Positions 50,598 to 59,886 of a stretch of 64,000 nt of DNA are shown piece after piece. A program made the translations under genes and the position numbers. Positions within the stretch are counted from its first letter, which is position 1. Each line of letters opens with the position of its first letter. The notes beneath the pieces were generated by a model. That model saw only the letters and a program-made list of their open reading frames with translations. It was not told where the DNA came from and searched no databases. Source of the stretch: Collinsella sp. (GTDB taxonomy: Bacteria; Actinomycetota; Coriobacteriia; Coriobacteriales; Coriobacteriaceae); the NCBI GenBank assembly GCA_019419505.1, contig DXZS01000014.1, positions 1 to 64,000 of the forward strand, read 5' to 3'.

Positions 50598-52509
50598 GGC
50601 AACGACCGCCGAGCGCGCGCTCAACCGCAAGGGCGGCACCATGTCGCGCCTCATCAAGACGCTCTTTGGCTTCTATCCCGTGCTTTTGCCCCTCGTCGTC
50701 GCCGGCGTGGTGCTCTGCGCCATCATCAACTCCATCGGCGCGACCTTCCTGCAGAGCGCCCTGCAAATTATTGGCGAATCGTGGCAGTCGGGCGATTGGG
50801 AAGCCGCGCAGCCCAAGATCGCACAGCTCGTGACCACCCTCGCCTGCATCTACGGCGTCGGCGTCCTGTCCTCGCTCTTCTGGAACCGCGCCATGGCTAT
50901 CGTCACGCAGGGCTCGCTGGAGAAGCTGCGCGAGATGATGTTCAACCGCATGCAGGACCTGCCGATCCGCTACTTCGACACGCACCAGCGCGGCGATATC
51001 ATGAGCCACTACACCAACGACATCGACACGCTGCGTCAGATGATCAGCCAGTCGCTGCCCAACCTGCTCATGACGATCATCATCATCGTCACGGTGTTCT
51101 TTATCATGCTGTACTACAGCGTGTGGATGTGCTTGGTCATCATCGCCGGCGTCGCCTTTATGACCTTTATGACCAAGCTGCTCGGCTCCAACTCCGCGCG
51201 TTTCTTCATCGCGCAGCAGACCGAACTCGGCGTGGTCGAGGGCCATATCGAGGAAGTCATGAACGGCCAGAAGGTCGTCAAGGCATTCTGCCACGAGTCT
51301 GCCGCCGAGGCCGATTTTGACGAGCGCAACGAAAAGCTCTTCGAAGTCTCCCAGAAGGCCAACATGTACGCCAACATCCTCATGCCCATCCTTATGAACC
51401 TGGGCAACTTGCTCTACGTGCTGGTGGCCCTTGCCGGCGGCATTTTCCTGGCGCTGGGCGTGCCCAACCTGAGTATCTCGGGCATGGCGCTGTCCATCGC
51501 CGTCGTGGTACCGTTCCTCAACATGACCAAGCAGTTCTGCGGACAGATCGGCCAGATCTCGCAGCAGATCAACGCCGTGGTCATGGGCCTCGCCGGCGCC
51601 GACCGCATCTTTGAGCTCATCGACGAGAAGCCCGAGGCCGACGAAGGCTATGTGACGCTCGTCAACGCGCAGGTGAACCCCGATACCTGGCAGCTCGAGG
51701 AGGCCGACCACCACACCGGCATGTGGGCATGGAAACATCCGCACCGCGCAACCGGCGAGATCGAGTACGTACCGCTGCGCGGCGACCTGGTCATGGACAA
51801 CGTCGACTTTGGCTACACGCCCGACCACGAGGTGCTGCACGGCGTGTCCGTGTTTGCCAAGCCGGGCCAGAAGGTCGCGTTTGTCGGCGCCACCGGTGCC
51901 GGTAAGACGACCATCACCAACCTCATCAACCGCTTCTACGACATTGCCGACGGCAAGATCCGCTACGACGGCATCAACGTCAACAAGATTCGCAAGGCAG
52001 ATCTGCGCCGTTCGCTGGGCGTGGTGCTGCAGGACGTGAACCTGTTCACCGGCACCGTGATGGACAACATCCGCTACGGCAACCTGAGCGCCACCGACGA
52101 GGAGTGCATCGCGGCGGCAAAGCTCGCCGGCGCCGACGACTTTATCACCCGCCTGCCCGACGGCTACGACACCATGCTTACCGGCAACGGCGCCCAGCTG
52201 TCGCAAGGCCAGCGCCAGCTGATTTCGATCGCCCGCGCTGCCGTCGCCGATCCGCCGGCAATGATTCTGGACGAGGCCACGTCGAGCATCGACACCCGCA
52301 CCGAGGCCATCGTGCAGGAGGGCATGGACAAGCTCATGGAGGGCCGCACGACATTTGTCATCGCGCACCGCTTGTCCACCGTGCGCAACTCCGACGCGAT
52401 CATCTGTCTGGACCACGGCCGCATCATCGAGCGCGGCAACCACGACGAGCTGATCGCCAAGCGCGGATATTACTATCAGCTCTATACCGGAGCGTTTGAG
52501 CTGGAGTAG
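50590..52509 (+). CDS. ABC exporter half B, consensus ATPase site
   Basis: A 639-aa partner of the previous gene. Membrane domain with long loops, then Walker A GATGAGKTTITN, signature written QLSQGQRQL (consensus LSGGQ changed to LSQGQ), Walker B MILDEATSSID with catalytic Glu, H-loop IAHRLST. Between membrane and ATPase domains is an insertion of about 40 residues (residues 360-400). A multidrug or peptide/lipid exporter by family; cargo unknown. Confidence 0.9.
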   Translation: MSKATTAERALNRKGGTMSRLIKTLFGFYPVLLPLVVAGVVLCAIINSIGATFLQSALQIIGESWQSGDWEAAQPKIAQLVTTLACIYGVGVLSSLFWNRAMAIVTQGSLEKLREMMFNRMQDLPIRYFDTHQRGDIMSHYTNDIDTLRQMISQSLPNLLMTIIIIVTVFFIMLYYSVWMCLVIIAGVAFMTFMTKLLGSNSARFFIAQQTELGVVEGHIEEVMNGQKVVKAFCHESAAEADFDERNEKLFEVSQKANMYANILMPILMNLGNLLYVLVALAGGIFLALGVPNLSISGMALSIAVVVPFLNMTKQFCGQIGQISQQINAVVMGLAGADRIFELIDEKPEADEGYVTLVNAQVNPDTWQLEEADHHTGMWAWKHPHRATGEIEYVPLRGDLVMDNVDFGYTPDHEVLHGVSVFAKPGQKVAFVGATGAGKTTITNLINRFYDIADGKIRYDGINVNKIRKADLRRSLGVVLQDVNLFTGTVMDNIRYGNLSATDEECIAAAKLAGADDFITRLPDGYDTMLTGNGAQLSQGQRQLISIARAAVADPPAMILDEATSSIDTRTEAIVQEGMDKLMEGRTTFVIAHRLSTVRNSDAIICLDHGRIIERGNHDELIAKRGYYYQLYTGAFELE

Positions 52510-52539
52510 CTCAAAACAGCCCCTACGCTCCCAACGGAC

Positions 52540-52635
52540 CTCCCCGAGGGAGACGGGGTGTTTACTCCGTGCTCAAACATTCTCGCTTTGCTGCGAAACT
52601 GCGCGCGGAGCAAACACCCCGTCTCCCTCGGGGAG
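52540..52635. repeat. 96-bp inverted repeat with 30-bp arms
   Basis: CTCCCCGAGGGAGACGGGGT(GTTTACTCCG) and its complement (52606-52635) pair with a single mismatch over 30 bp. The 36-bp loop has no T-run; it follows the exporter operon and may be a mobile hairpin element rather than a terminator. Confidence 0.75.
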
Positions 52636-52679
52636 CTCCTACGCACACAGTCTTTTCTCGCAGCCTGAAAAGAAGTGGT

Positions 52680-52715
52680 GAGGCCCTGGCCGTTTGGCCA
52701 GGGCCTCATTTTGTA
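52680..52715 (+). terminator. Terminator of the marR-ABC operon
   Basis: GAGGCCCTGGCC / GGCCAGGGCCTC stem, GTTT loop, ATTTTG tail. Confidence 0.8.
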
Positions 52716-52745
52716 AGGAGTCATAAAGGGCCCGCCCCAAATTAG

Positions 52746-53624
52746 CTACTTAAGAAGCTGAGCCATTGCGTTGACGAATTCTTGGACTTGGAGGGTGGGC
52801 TCGAGCGGGTAGTGCAGAAAGACCGGCACCTCGCGGCCGCACAGGAACGGTACGCCCACAAAGGCCGGGTGCACGCCCGACCATGCGCCGCAGGTGAGCA
52901 CCGCGTCGCCTTTTTCCTCGGCTTCGTTAAAGAGCGCAAAGTCGAAGCTATCCACATCGATCACGTCCACGCCACCGTCGGCCAAAAGATCGATACGCAG
53001 GCTGTCCATGGCGTCGTTGCCGTGGCGAAGCACGCGAAGGCGCATGCCCTCCAGGTCGGCGACCGTGATGCGCGTCTTGCGCGCAAGCGGGCTCGTGCGC
53101 GGCAGATCGATATAAAACGGTACGTTGACGATAAGGAGCTTTTGGCAGGCGTCGCCCCAGCGCGGGGTCGAAAAACTCGACTGCACCACATCCACTTCGC
53201 GACCAAGACTGCGCATGACGGCCTCGCGCTCATCGTAGAGGTCACTCACCGGCACAATCTCAAAGCGCAGCGACGGCTCCAACTCGTGCACACTCGGCCA
53301 CATCGACAGCGTCTGGCGCCCCGGGCACATCATCGACACGCCCAGGCGCACGGCGCCGCCATCGCCCGCCGCGCGTCGGGCGCGGCGCAACGCATCCTCG
53401 GACTGGCGCATGATCGAGCGCGCATCGTCCACCAGCAGTGCACCCGCCGGCGTCACCTTGACGCCCGAGTGTGAGCGCTCGAACAACGTGATGCCAAACT
53501 CGGCCTCGAATCCCGACACCTGCTTGACGAGCGCCGGGGTCGACACGCGCAATTTTGCCGCGGCGCGCGAGAAGCTTCCCAGCTCCGCGGCGGCCGTTAT
53601 GGCCTCGAGTCGTCGATCGTACAC
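52746..53624 (-). CDS. LysR-family transcriptional regulator
   Basis: A 292-aa regulator with N-terminal winged helix (LEAITAAAELGSFSRAAAKLRVSTPALVKQVSGFE) and a substrate-binding domain. Divergent from the SDR-MFS-Gfo/Idh genes, so it is their likely regulator; the shared 233-bp spacer has a TAAACC-ACA-GGTTTA palindrome. Confidence 0.88.
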   Translation of the reverse strand: MYDRRLEAITAAAELGSFSRAAAKLRVSTPALVKQVSGFEAEFGITLFERSHSGVKVTPAGALLVDDARSIMRQSEDALRRARRAAGDGGAVRLGVSMMCPGRQTLSMWPSVHELEPSLRFEIVPVSDLYDEREAVMRSLGREVDVVQSSFSTPRWGDACQKLLIVNVPFYIDLPRTSPLARKTRITVADLEGMRLRVLRHGNDAMDSLRIDLLADGGVDVIDVDSFDFALFNEAEEKGDAVLTCGAWSGVHPAFVGVPFLCGREVPVFLHYPLEPTLQVQEFVNAMAQLLK

Positions 53625-53722
53625 ATCAATCTCCCGTTTCCAGACATATGGCCATGCGTTGCCAAAGGGGGTTGTTTTGGCAGGTCACACACTCAATTAA
53701 GAACAAATCGTCTCGTAAGCTA

Positions 53723-53737
53723 TAAACCACAGGTTTA
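53723..53737. promoter_or_regulatory. 15-bp palindrome in the LysR/SDR divergent spacer
   Basis: TAAACC-ACA-GGTTTA, perfect 6-bp arms. It lies 99 bp from the LysR start and 121 bp from the SDR start. Candidate operator; the T-N11-A pattern of LysR sites is met (T53723...A53737), which is weak support. Confidence 0.45.
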
Positions 53738-53857
53738 CGCCATTCTAACAAATATGCAATTCACCTGCGCAAATTCAAAGCATACGATAACCAGCGAAAA
53801 CCACGTGGGTCGGTTAATGGGAGCGGCCCACAGGGAGGTACAAGAAGGGAAGTTCCT

Positions 53858-54739
53858 ATGAGCAACTGGCTTAAGCTCGAGGGCGATGTCTGCGCTGTGA
53901 CCGGCGCGCTCGGCGGCATGGGCGTCGAGATCTGCCGCGAGTTCGCCCGCAACGGCGCCAACGTCGTCCTGCTCGACCTGGATGAGGAGAAGGTCAAGGC
54001 CGCAGCCGCCGACCTCGCCGCCGAGTTTGGCATCCACGCCGAGGGCTACAAGATGAACGCCACCGACGAGGCCGAGGTTCAGGCCGCCGTCGATGCCACC
54101 ATCGCCGACTTCGGCCGCGTCGACGTCCTCGTCAACACCGCCGGCATCCTGCGCTTCGCAGCCATGGAAGACCTGCCGCTGAGTGACTGGAACGAGGTCA
54201 TCAACGTCAACCTCACCGGCTACTTCATCACCTCGCAGCGCTTTGGTCGCGAGATGATCAAGGCCGGCCAGGGTCGCCTGGTTCATATCTCCACCGTCGC
54301 CAGCCACTCCCCCGAGACATTCTCGGGTGTGTACAGCTCCACTAAGGCCGGCGTCAACATGATGTCCAAGATGCTGGCCGCCGAGTGGGGCCCCTACGGC
54401 GTGCGCTCCAACTGCGTCGAGCCCTGCTTTGTCAAGACCCCCATGTCGGCGAGCTTTTACGCTGACCCCGAAGTCGAGAAGAGCCGCAGCCGCCTTATCG
54501 CCACGCGCCGCATCGGCGAGGTCAGCGATATCGCCAACGCCGTCATGTTCCTGGCGTCCAAGCGCTCGGACTTTACCACCGGCGACGCCATCAAGGTCGA
54601 CGGCGGCTTCTCCAATATGATGGGCGACCTCACCGCCAAGCCCGGCGGCCGCCGAGCCTTTGCCGACAACTACCTCAAGAACAAGGGTGTCGAGCTTTGG
54701 TCTGACGAGTCCGGCGTCGCCAAGCCGACTGACCAGTAA
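53858..54739 (+). CDS. Short-chain dehydrogenase/reductase
   Basis: A 293-aa NAD(P)-dependent oxidoreductase, Rossmann fold: TGALGGMGVEI cofactor loop, VNTAGILRF (N-A-G), STVASHSPETFSGVYSSTKAG with Y-x3-K catalytic pair and Ser upstream, C-terminal GDAIKVDGGFSNMMGD. Cofactor-binding acidic residue after strand 2 (LLDLDEEK) favours NAD. With an MFS and a Gfo/Idh gene it may oxidise a sugar, polyol or sugar acid. RBS GAAGGGAAG. Confidence 0.9.
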   Translation: MSNWLKLEGDVCAVTGALGGMGVEICREFARNGANVVLLDLDEEKVKAAAADLAAEFGIHAEGYKMNATDEAEVQAAVDATIADFGRVDVLVNTAGILRFAAMEDLPLSDWNEVINVNLTGYFITSQRFGREMIKAGQGRLVHISTVASHSPETFSGVYSSTKAGVNMMSKMLAAEWGPYGVRSNCVEPCFVKTPMSASFYADPEVEKSRSRLIATRRIGEVSDIANAVMFLASKRSDFTTGDAIKVDGGFSNMMGDLTAKPGGRRAFADNYLKNKGVELWSDESGVAKPTDQ

Positions 54740-54805
54740 ACCAACCCGACAGGGAGGCCCCGCGGACGTGTCCGCCCCTCCCCCGCATCGATTAGAAAGA
54801 GTCCA

Positions 54806-56062
54806 ATGGCTTCCACCAACTCCAACAAGGGTCGCACCGTCGTGCTTTCCGCCGCGTGCGTCACCATGTTCTTCATCAGTTCCATCGCGCTGTATTCCGT
54901 TGTGAGCAAGAACCTGCTCGCCGTCTATCCCGAGTGGTCCAGCGCTCTTACCTGGGCTTTCCCGGTCTTTCAGACCATCATGGCCGTGACGGGTATCTTC
55001 GCCGGTCGCATCTCCGATAAGATCGGCCCCCGCAACGTCGTGATCGCCGCCGCCGTGTGCTACGGCCTGGGCTGGTTCATGTCCGGCACCGTCACCGAGC
55101 CTTGGCAGTTCTACCTGTGGTTCTCGCTCGTCGCCGCTGTCGGCAACGGCCTGGGCTACAACCCGGCACTCACCACGGGTCAGAAGTGGTTTATCGACAA
55201 GAAGGGCCTCGCCTCCGGCATTACGCTCGCTGCTTCGACCGCCGGCCCCGCCGTGCTGTCCCCGGTGCTCGCCTCGCTGCTCATCCCGAGCCTGGGCATC
55301 TTTGGCGCCCTCAAGGCACTCGGCGTCATCTTCTTTGTGACGATCGCCGCCTCCGCCCTGTTCCTGAAGGCCCCCGAGGCCGGCTGGCTGCCCGAGGGCT
55401 TCGAGGCCCCCAAGGGCGGCGCACATGCCGGCACCTTCGGCGACCTCACCCCGGGCGAGATGGTCAAGACCCCGCGCTTCTGGGTCCTCATCGTCACCTT
55501 CGCCTTTGCCGCCACCGCGGGTACCCTGCTCGTGGGCAAGGTTGCCTCCATCGCCGCCGTCCAGCTCTTCGCCGACCCCACGAGCGCCGCAGCCGTCGCC
55601 CTCGGCGGTGTGGTGGTCTCCGTCAACACCTGCGCCAACCTGGTTGGCCGCCTGTCCTTTGGTCAGATCATCGACAAGCTCGGCGCCTATAAGTCGCTGC
55701 TCATCAGCCTTGTCGTCACCATCGTCGCCCTCGTCATCATGTCGATGAGCTTTACGCAGAGCATGTTCTTTGTGGCGCTCGCCCTGCTCGGCTTTAGCTT
55801 TGGCGCCCTGCTCGTCATCTACCCGCCGCTCACCGGTGGCGCCTTTGGCACCAGCAACATCGGCGTCAACTACGGCATCATGTTCTTGGGCTACGCCGCT
55901 TCTACTTGGATCAGCCAGCCCATTACCGCCGTGCTGTATCACGCCGAGGCCGGCAGCGCCGCCTACCAGCAGTCCTTCTACGGCGCCATCGTGATCGCCG
56001 CCATCGCCGTCGTGCTCACCGTCTACATGATGGTCTCCGACAGCAAGAAGAAGTCCGCCTAG
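54806..56062 (+). CDS. MFS transporter, OFA (oxalate/formate antiporter-like) type
   Basis: A 418-aa, 12-helix permease. The DKIGPRNVVIAAAVCYGLGWF loop 2-3 and the G-L-G-Y-N-P motif (GNGLGYNPALTTGQKWFIDKKGLASGI) match the OFA group. It may carry the sugar acid or other organic acid used by the neighbours. It lies 66 bp after the SDR gene. Confidence 0.85.
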   Translation: MASTNSNKGRTVVLSAACVTMFFISSIALYSVVSKNLLAVYPEWSSALTWAFPVFQTIMAVTGIFAGRISDKIGPRNVVIAAAVCYGLGWFMSGTVTEPWQFYLWFSLVAAVGNGLGYNPALTTGQKWFIDKKGLASGITLAASTAGPAVLSPVLASLLIPSLGIFGALKALGVIFFVTIAASALFLKAPEAGWLPEGFEAPKGGAHAGTFGDLTPGEMVKTPRFWVLIVTFAFAATAGTLLVGKVASIAAVQLFADPTSAAAVALGGVVVSVNTCANLVGRLSFGQIIDKLGAYKSLLISLVVTIVALVIMSMSFTQSMFFVALALLGFSFGALLVIYPPLTGGAFGTSNIGVNYGIMFLGYAASTWISQPITAVLYHAEAGSAAYQQSFYGAIVIAAIAVVLTVYMMVSDSKKKSA

Positions 56063-56071
56063 TTTTACCGA

Positions 56072-56100
56072 TGCGACAAAGGGACAGACCCTTTGTCGCA
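56072..56100. repeat. TGCGACAAAGGGACAGACCCTTTGTCGCA hairpin
   Basis: Perfect 14-bp palindrome variant of the small element family (28251, 33317, 46373), 10 bp after the MFS stop. No T-run follows, so it may not terminate; it separates MFS and Gfo/Idh genes. Confidence 0.8.
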
Positions 56101-56131
56101 TTCCACCGGTCACCAGTATTAAGGAGTCGAA

Positions 56132-57172
56132 ATGTCTGAGCTCAACCCCGTCCGCATCGCCGTCATCGGCGCCGGCGCCATGGGCCGCAACCACATCCGC
56201 TTTGTCACCGAGGAGCCCGAGGCCGAGCTCGTCGCCATCGCCGACGCCTTTGAGGGCGCCCGCGCCACGGCCGAGGCCGCCGGCGTGCCGTTCTTCACCG
56301 ATCCCGCCCAGATGATGGACGAGATCAAGCCCGAGGCCGTCATCATCGCCACCCCCAACGACCTGCACCTGGGCGTTGCCCGCGAGGCCATCAAGCGCAA
56401 CATCGTGCCGTTGGTCGAAAAACCGATCTCCAACGATCTCGAGGATGCCCAGGCCTTCGCCGCCGAGGCCGAGACCGCCGGCGTGCCCGTGCTCGTGGGT
56501 CAGCACCGTCGCCACAACCCCTTCGTCAACAAGGCCAAGGAGATCATCGAGTCTGGCGAGCTGGGCAAGCTCACCGTGTCGAGCTTCCACTACATGATCT
56601 ACAAGAACGACGAGTACTTCGATGTCGAGTGGCGCCGCAAAAAGGGTGCCGGCCCGATCCTGGTCAACCTGGTTCACGACGTCGACCTGCTCCGCTACCT
56701 GCTGGGCGAGCCCGTCGCCGTCCAGGGCATGCAGTCCAGCGCCGCCCGCGGCTTTGAGACCGAGGACTCCGCCGTGGTCAACGTTCGCTTTGCCGACGGA
56801 GCGCTCGCGAGCATGACCATCTCCGACGCCACCGCCAGCCCCTGGAACTGGGAGGCGACCGCCCGCGAGGATCCGCAGTACCGCCCCTTCGACGCCGACG
56901 CCTACTTCATCGGCGGCACAAAGGGCGCCCTGTCGCTGCCCCGCCTGCACCAGTTCTCTTACGACGGCGCCTCCAACTGGCACAAGCCGCTGCAGATGGA
57001 GATTCCGGCCGTGGACCCGGCACTGCCGCACAAGATGCAGCTCAAGCACTTTGTGAAGGTTGTCCGTCGCGAGGTCGAGCCCGTCGTGACCCCCGCCGAT
57101 AACGTCAAGACGCTCACGCTGCTTAACGCCATCAAGGAGGCCGCCGAGACCGGTCAGCTCGTCGAGCTGTAA
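56132..57172 (+). CDS. Gfo/Idh/MocA-family oxidoreductase
   Basis: A 346-aa NAD(P)-dependent dehydrogenase. GAGAMGRNHIRF Rossmann loop; VEKPISNDL, the E-K-P motif with catalytic Lys; GQHRRHNPF in the C-terminal substrate half. Acts on a sugar or inositol-type substrate by family. Last gene of the SDR-MFS-Gfo cluster; a terminator follows. Confidence 0.9.
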   Translation: MSELNPVRIAVIGAGAMGRNHIRFVTEEPEAELVAIADAFEGARATAEAAGVPFFTDPAQMMDEIKPEAVIIATPNDLHLGVAREAIKRNIVPLVEKPISNDLEDAQAFAAEAETAGVPVLVGQHRRHNPFVNKAKEIIESGELGKLTVSSFHYMIYKNDEYFDVEWRRKKGAGPILVNLVHDVDLLRYLLGEPVAVQGMQSSAARGFETEDSAVVNVRFADGALASMTISDATASPWNWEATAREDPQYRPFDADAYFIGGTKGALSLPRLHQFSYDGASNWHKPLQMEIPAVDPALPHKMQLKHFVKVVRREVEPVVTPADNVKTLTLLNAIKEAAETGQLVEL

Positions 57173-57245
57173 TGCCTTAAGAGCGGCCGCGGCAGAAACC
57201 CCATGCCGAGTCCCTCGGTCCGCCACCAACAAGCCCCTCTTCTTT

Positions 57246-57284
57246 GCCCCGCGAGCAGCCTCCTGCCCGCGGGGCTTTTCTTTG
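57246..57284 (+). terminator. Terminator after the Gfo/Idh gene
   Basis: GCCCCGCG / CGCGGGGC stem followed by TTTTCTTT. Confidence 0.85.
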
Positions 57285-57358
57285 CAGCCGCGGCGCGCGG
57301 GCGGGTGGTAGACTGGGTGGCTCATGCACCTGTAACGTACTCACAGACAGGAATTCCC

Positions 57359-59506
57359 ATGGATCTTATCGCCCAGCTCGCCCGCGAGCTCAACCTTAAG
57401 GCCGCCAACATCGAGGCGGCCGTCAAGCTCATCGACGAGGGCAACACCATCCCCTTTATCTCGCGCTACCGCAAGGAAGCAACGGGCGGCATGGACGACG
57501 TCGCCCTGCGCGCACTCGACGAGCGCCTGTCTTACCTGCGCAATCTTGAACAGCGCAAAGAGGACGTCATCCTGCTCATCGACGCCCAGGGCAAGCTCAC
57601 GCCCGAGCTCGAGGCGCAGATTCGCGAGGCCACGCAGCTCCAGCGTGTCGAGGACCTCTATAAGCCCTACCGCAAAAAGCGCATGACTCGCGCGCAGAAG
57701 GCCCGCGAGGCCGGCCTGGAGCCGCTCGCCAACATGATCATCATGCAGGCCTCGGCCAAGGGCAGCGCACTCGACGCCGCCGCGGCATACGTCAACGAGG
57801 AGGCCGGCTTCGACACGCCCGAAAAGGCGCTCGCCGGCGCGGCGGACATCGTGGCCGAGACGGTGGCCGAAGACCCCGAGAACGTCGCCGACCTGCGCGC
57901 CTTTACGCAAAACACCGCCGACATCGTCGTCGAGGCCACCGACCCCGCCGAGAAGACCCCCTACGAGCCGTACTACAGCTATGACGAGCCCCTGCGCCGC
58001 ATCCCCAACCACCGCGTGCTGGCTATCGACCGCGGCGAGCGCGAGGGCAAGCTCCGCGTACGTGTGAACGTCGACGGCGCTGCCGCTACGGCGCGCCTCG
58101 GCAGCCGTTGGCCCCGACGCCAGGGCGTGTTTGCTCCCATCTTCGATGCCGCCATCGCTGACGGTTACAAGCGCCTCATGGCTCCCTCGCTGGAGCGCGA
58201 GACCCGCGCCAAACTCACCGTTCGCGCCCAGACCGAGGCCATCAACGTCTTTGCCAAGAATCTCGAAGGCCTGCTCTCGGCACGCCCCGTACGCGGCGCC
58301 CGCGTGCTCGCGCTCGACCCGGGCTACCGCACCGGCTGCAAGGTCGCCGTCATGGACGAGACCGGCAAGCTGCTCGACCACGGCGTGGTCTACCCCACCA
58401 AGCCGCGCCACGACGTCGCCGGCACCAAGCGCGAGCTCGCCCGCCTCGTCAAGAAGGACGGCGTCAACACCATCGTCATCGGCAACGGCACCGCCAGCCG
58501 CGAGACCGAGGAAGTCGTCTCGGAGTTCATTGCCGAGCAGGCTCCTGAGCTGCGATACACCATCGTCAACGAGGCCGGCGCATCGGTGTACTCCGCCTCC
58601 GAACTCGCCAGCCAGGAGTATCCCGACTTGGACGTCACCGTGCGTGGCGCCATGAGCCTGGGCCGCCGCTTGCAAGACCCGCTGGCAGAGCTCGTCAAGA
58701 TTCCGCCCCAGTCCATCGGCGTGGGTCAGTACCAGCACGATCTTGACCAGGCCGAGCTTTCGCGCACCCTGGGCCACGTGGTGGAGGACGTCGTCAACCG
58801 CGTGGGCGTCGACGTGAACACCGCGAGCGCGAGCCTGCTGGGATACGTTTCGGGCATCACGCCGAGCGTGGCCAAGAACATCGTGGCTTTCCGCGAGGAA
58901 AACGGCGCCTTTACCGATCGCCGCCAGCTCAAGAAGGTCCCCAAGCTGGGACCCAAGGCGTACCTCAACGCCGCAGGTTTCCTGCGCATCAGCGGCGGCA
59001 AGAACCCGCTCGACGCGACAAGCGTCCACCCCGAGAGCTACGAGGTGGCAACGGCCGTCTTGGAGCGCGCTGGCGTTGCGGCAAGCGAGCTCAGCCGCGG
59101 CGGCGTGCCCGACATCGAGCGCCGTCTGGGCAGCATCTCGGCGCTGGCAAGCGACCTGGACTGCGGCACCCTCACGCTCATCGACATCGTCAACGAGCTC
59201 AAGAAGCCCGGCCGCGACCCGCGAGACGACGCGCCCGAGGTGGTCTTTAGCCGCTCAGCGCTTTCCATCGACGACCTGGAGCCCGGCATGGAGCTCAAGG
59301 GCACGGTGCGCAACGTTGTGGACTTTGGCGCCTTCGTCGACGTGGGAGTGCACCAGGACGGCCTCGTGCACATCTCCAAGCTCGCCAACCGCTTCGTCAA
59401 GCACCCGAGCGACGTGGTACGCGTCGGCGACACGGTAAAGGTGTGGGTCGAGAAGGTTGATCGCGATCGCAAAAAGATTTCGCTCACCATGGTGCAGGGG
59501 AAGTAA
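57359..59506 (+). CDS. tex: Tex-family S1 RNA-binding protein
   Basis: A 715-aa transcription accessory protein. Order: N-terminal helical Tex domain (IPFISRYRKEATGGMDD, residues about 35-50), YqgF/RNase-H-like domain (VLALDPGYRTGCKVAVMD, about 310-330), helix-hairpin-helix region (VNTASASLLGYVSGITPSVAK) and C-terminal S1 domain (about 640-710, GTVRNVVDFGAFVDVGVHQDG). Start at 57359 follows AGGAATTCCC; an in-frame extension to 57203 is not family sequence. Confidence 0.95.
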   Translation: MDLIAQLARELNLKAANIEAAVKLIDEGNTIPFISRYRKEATGGMDDVALRALDERLSYLRNLEQRKEDVILLIDAQGKLTPELEAQIREATQLQRVEDLYKPYRKKRMTRAQKAREAGLEPLANMIIMQASAKGSALDAAAAYVNEEAGFDTPEKALAGAADIVAETVAEDPENVADLRAFTQNTADIVVEATDPAEKTPYEPYYSYDEPLRRIPNHRVLAIDRGEREGKLRVRVNVDGAAATARLGSRWPRRQGVFAPIFDAAIADGYKRLMAPSLERETRAKLTVRAQTEAINVFAKNLEGLLSARPVRGARVLALDPGYRTGCKVAVMDETGKLLDHGVVYPTKPRHDVAGTKRELARLVKKDGVNTIVIGNGTASRETEEVVSEFIAEQAPELRYTIVNEAGASVYSASELASQEYPDLDVTVRGAMSLGRRLQDPLAELVKIPPQSIGVGQYQHDLDQAELSRTLGHVVEDVVNRVGVDVNTASASLLGYVSGITPSVAKNIVAFREENGAFTDRRQLKKVPKLGPKAYLNAAGFLRISGGKNPLDATSVHPESYEVATAVLERAGVAASELSRGGVPDIERRLGSISALASDLDCGTLTLIDIVNELKKPGRDPRDDAPEVVFSRSALSIDDLEPGMELKGTVRNVVDFGAFVDVGVHQDGLVHISKLANRFVKHPSDVVRVGDTVKVWVEKVDRDRKKISLTMVQGK

Positions 59507-59604
59507 CCGCCAAAGCAAAGGCACCCCCTCTCGCGATGTGCAAAATCGCGAGCATTCTGCAAATTCCGCCGTTCCAGATGCCCCTCAGAGGCAATAAAGT
59601 CACA
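59507..59604. other. Spacer after tex
   Basis: No gene. Together with the terminator at 59605 and the 59732-59856 repeats it fills the 380-bp gap between convergent tex and talC. Confidence 0.4.
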
Positions 59605-59649
59605 AACAGCCCCCGTTTTGGCGTTTTTAGAGCCAAAACGGGGGCTGTT
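59605..59649. terminator. Terminator-like hairpin after tex
   Basis: AACAGCCCCCGTTTTGGC / GCCAAAACGGGGGCTGTT, perfect 18-bp arms, between convergent genes; bidirectional use is likely, but T-runs are short. Confidence 0.65.
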
Positions 59650-59731
59650 CCATGCTTCGGTTAACTGGTAAAAGCCTTTACCTTGCTGAATACTCTCAAT
59701 TTTGCACGTCGCAGGCGGGGGTACCTTTGCC

Positions 59732-59756
59732 TACGGCAGGATATGGAAGCCGAGTG
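59732..59756 (-). repeat. Partial duplicate of the talC 3' end
   Basis: Matches the last 25 bases of talC (59888 on) with three mismatches (TACGGCAG-ATATGGAAGCC core), then diverges. The intervening 130 bp holds the inverted repeat at 59785-59856. Confidence 0.65.
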
Positions 59757-59784
59757 CTAACTTGCCGGCAAGCTCGTGTCGGCA

Positions 59785-59856
59785 GCCCCGGCCTTTCCTT
59801 TGCCTAGCGCGACCCTTGCGAAGCGCGTGAGCGATAGGGAAAGGAAAGGCCGGGGC
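59785..59856. repeat. Inverted repeat with 22-bp arms downstream of talC
   Basis: GCCCCGGCCTTTCCTTTGCC(TA) and its complement with a single mismatch, around a 28-bp loop with a CGCG inner stem. No T-run on the minus strand, so it may be a repeat element more than a terminator. Confidence 0.7.
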
Positions 59857-59886
59857 GAACAACCCACGATATAGCCAGCGTTCGCG

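Noticed and set aside
48684..52443. Two overlapping minus-strand frames of about 660 codons opposite the ABC exporter genes
   Set aside because: Antisense shadows; composition is His/Asp/Val-rich with no motifs.
53735..57325. Open frame of nearly 1200 codons on the minus strand opposite SDR, MFS and Gfo/Idh genes
   Set aside because: Gly/His/Asp-rich translation typical of an antisense shadow of Coriobacteriia genes; the plus-strand genes have full motifs.
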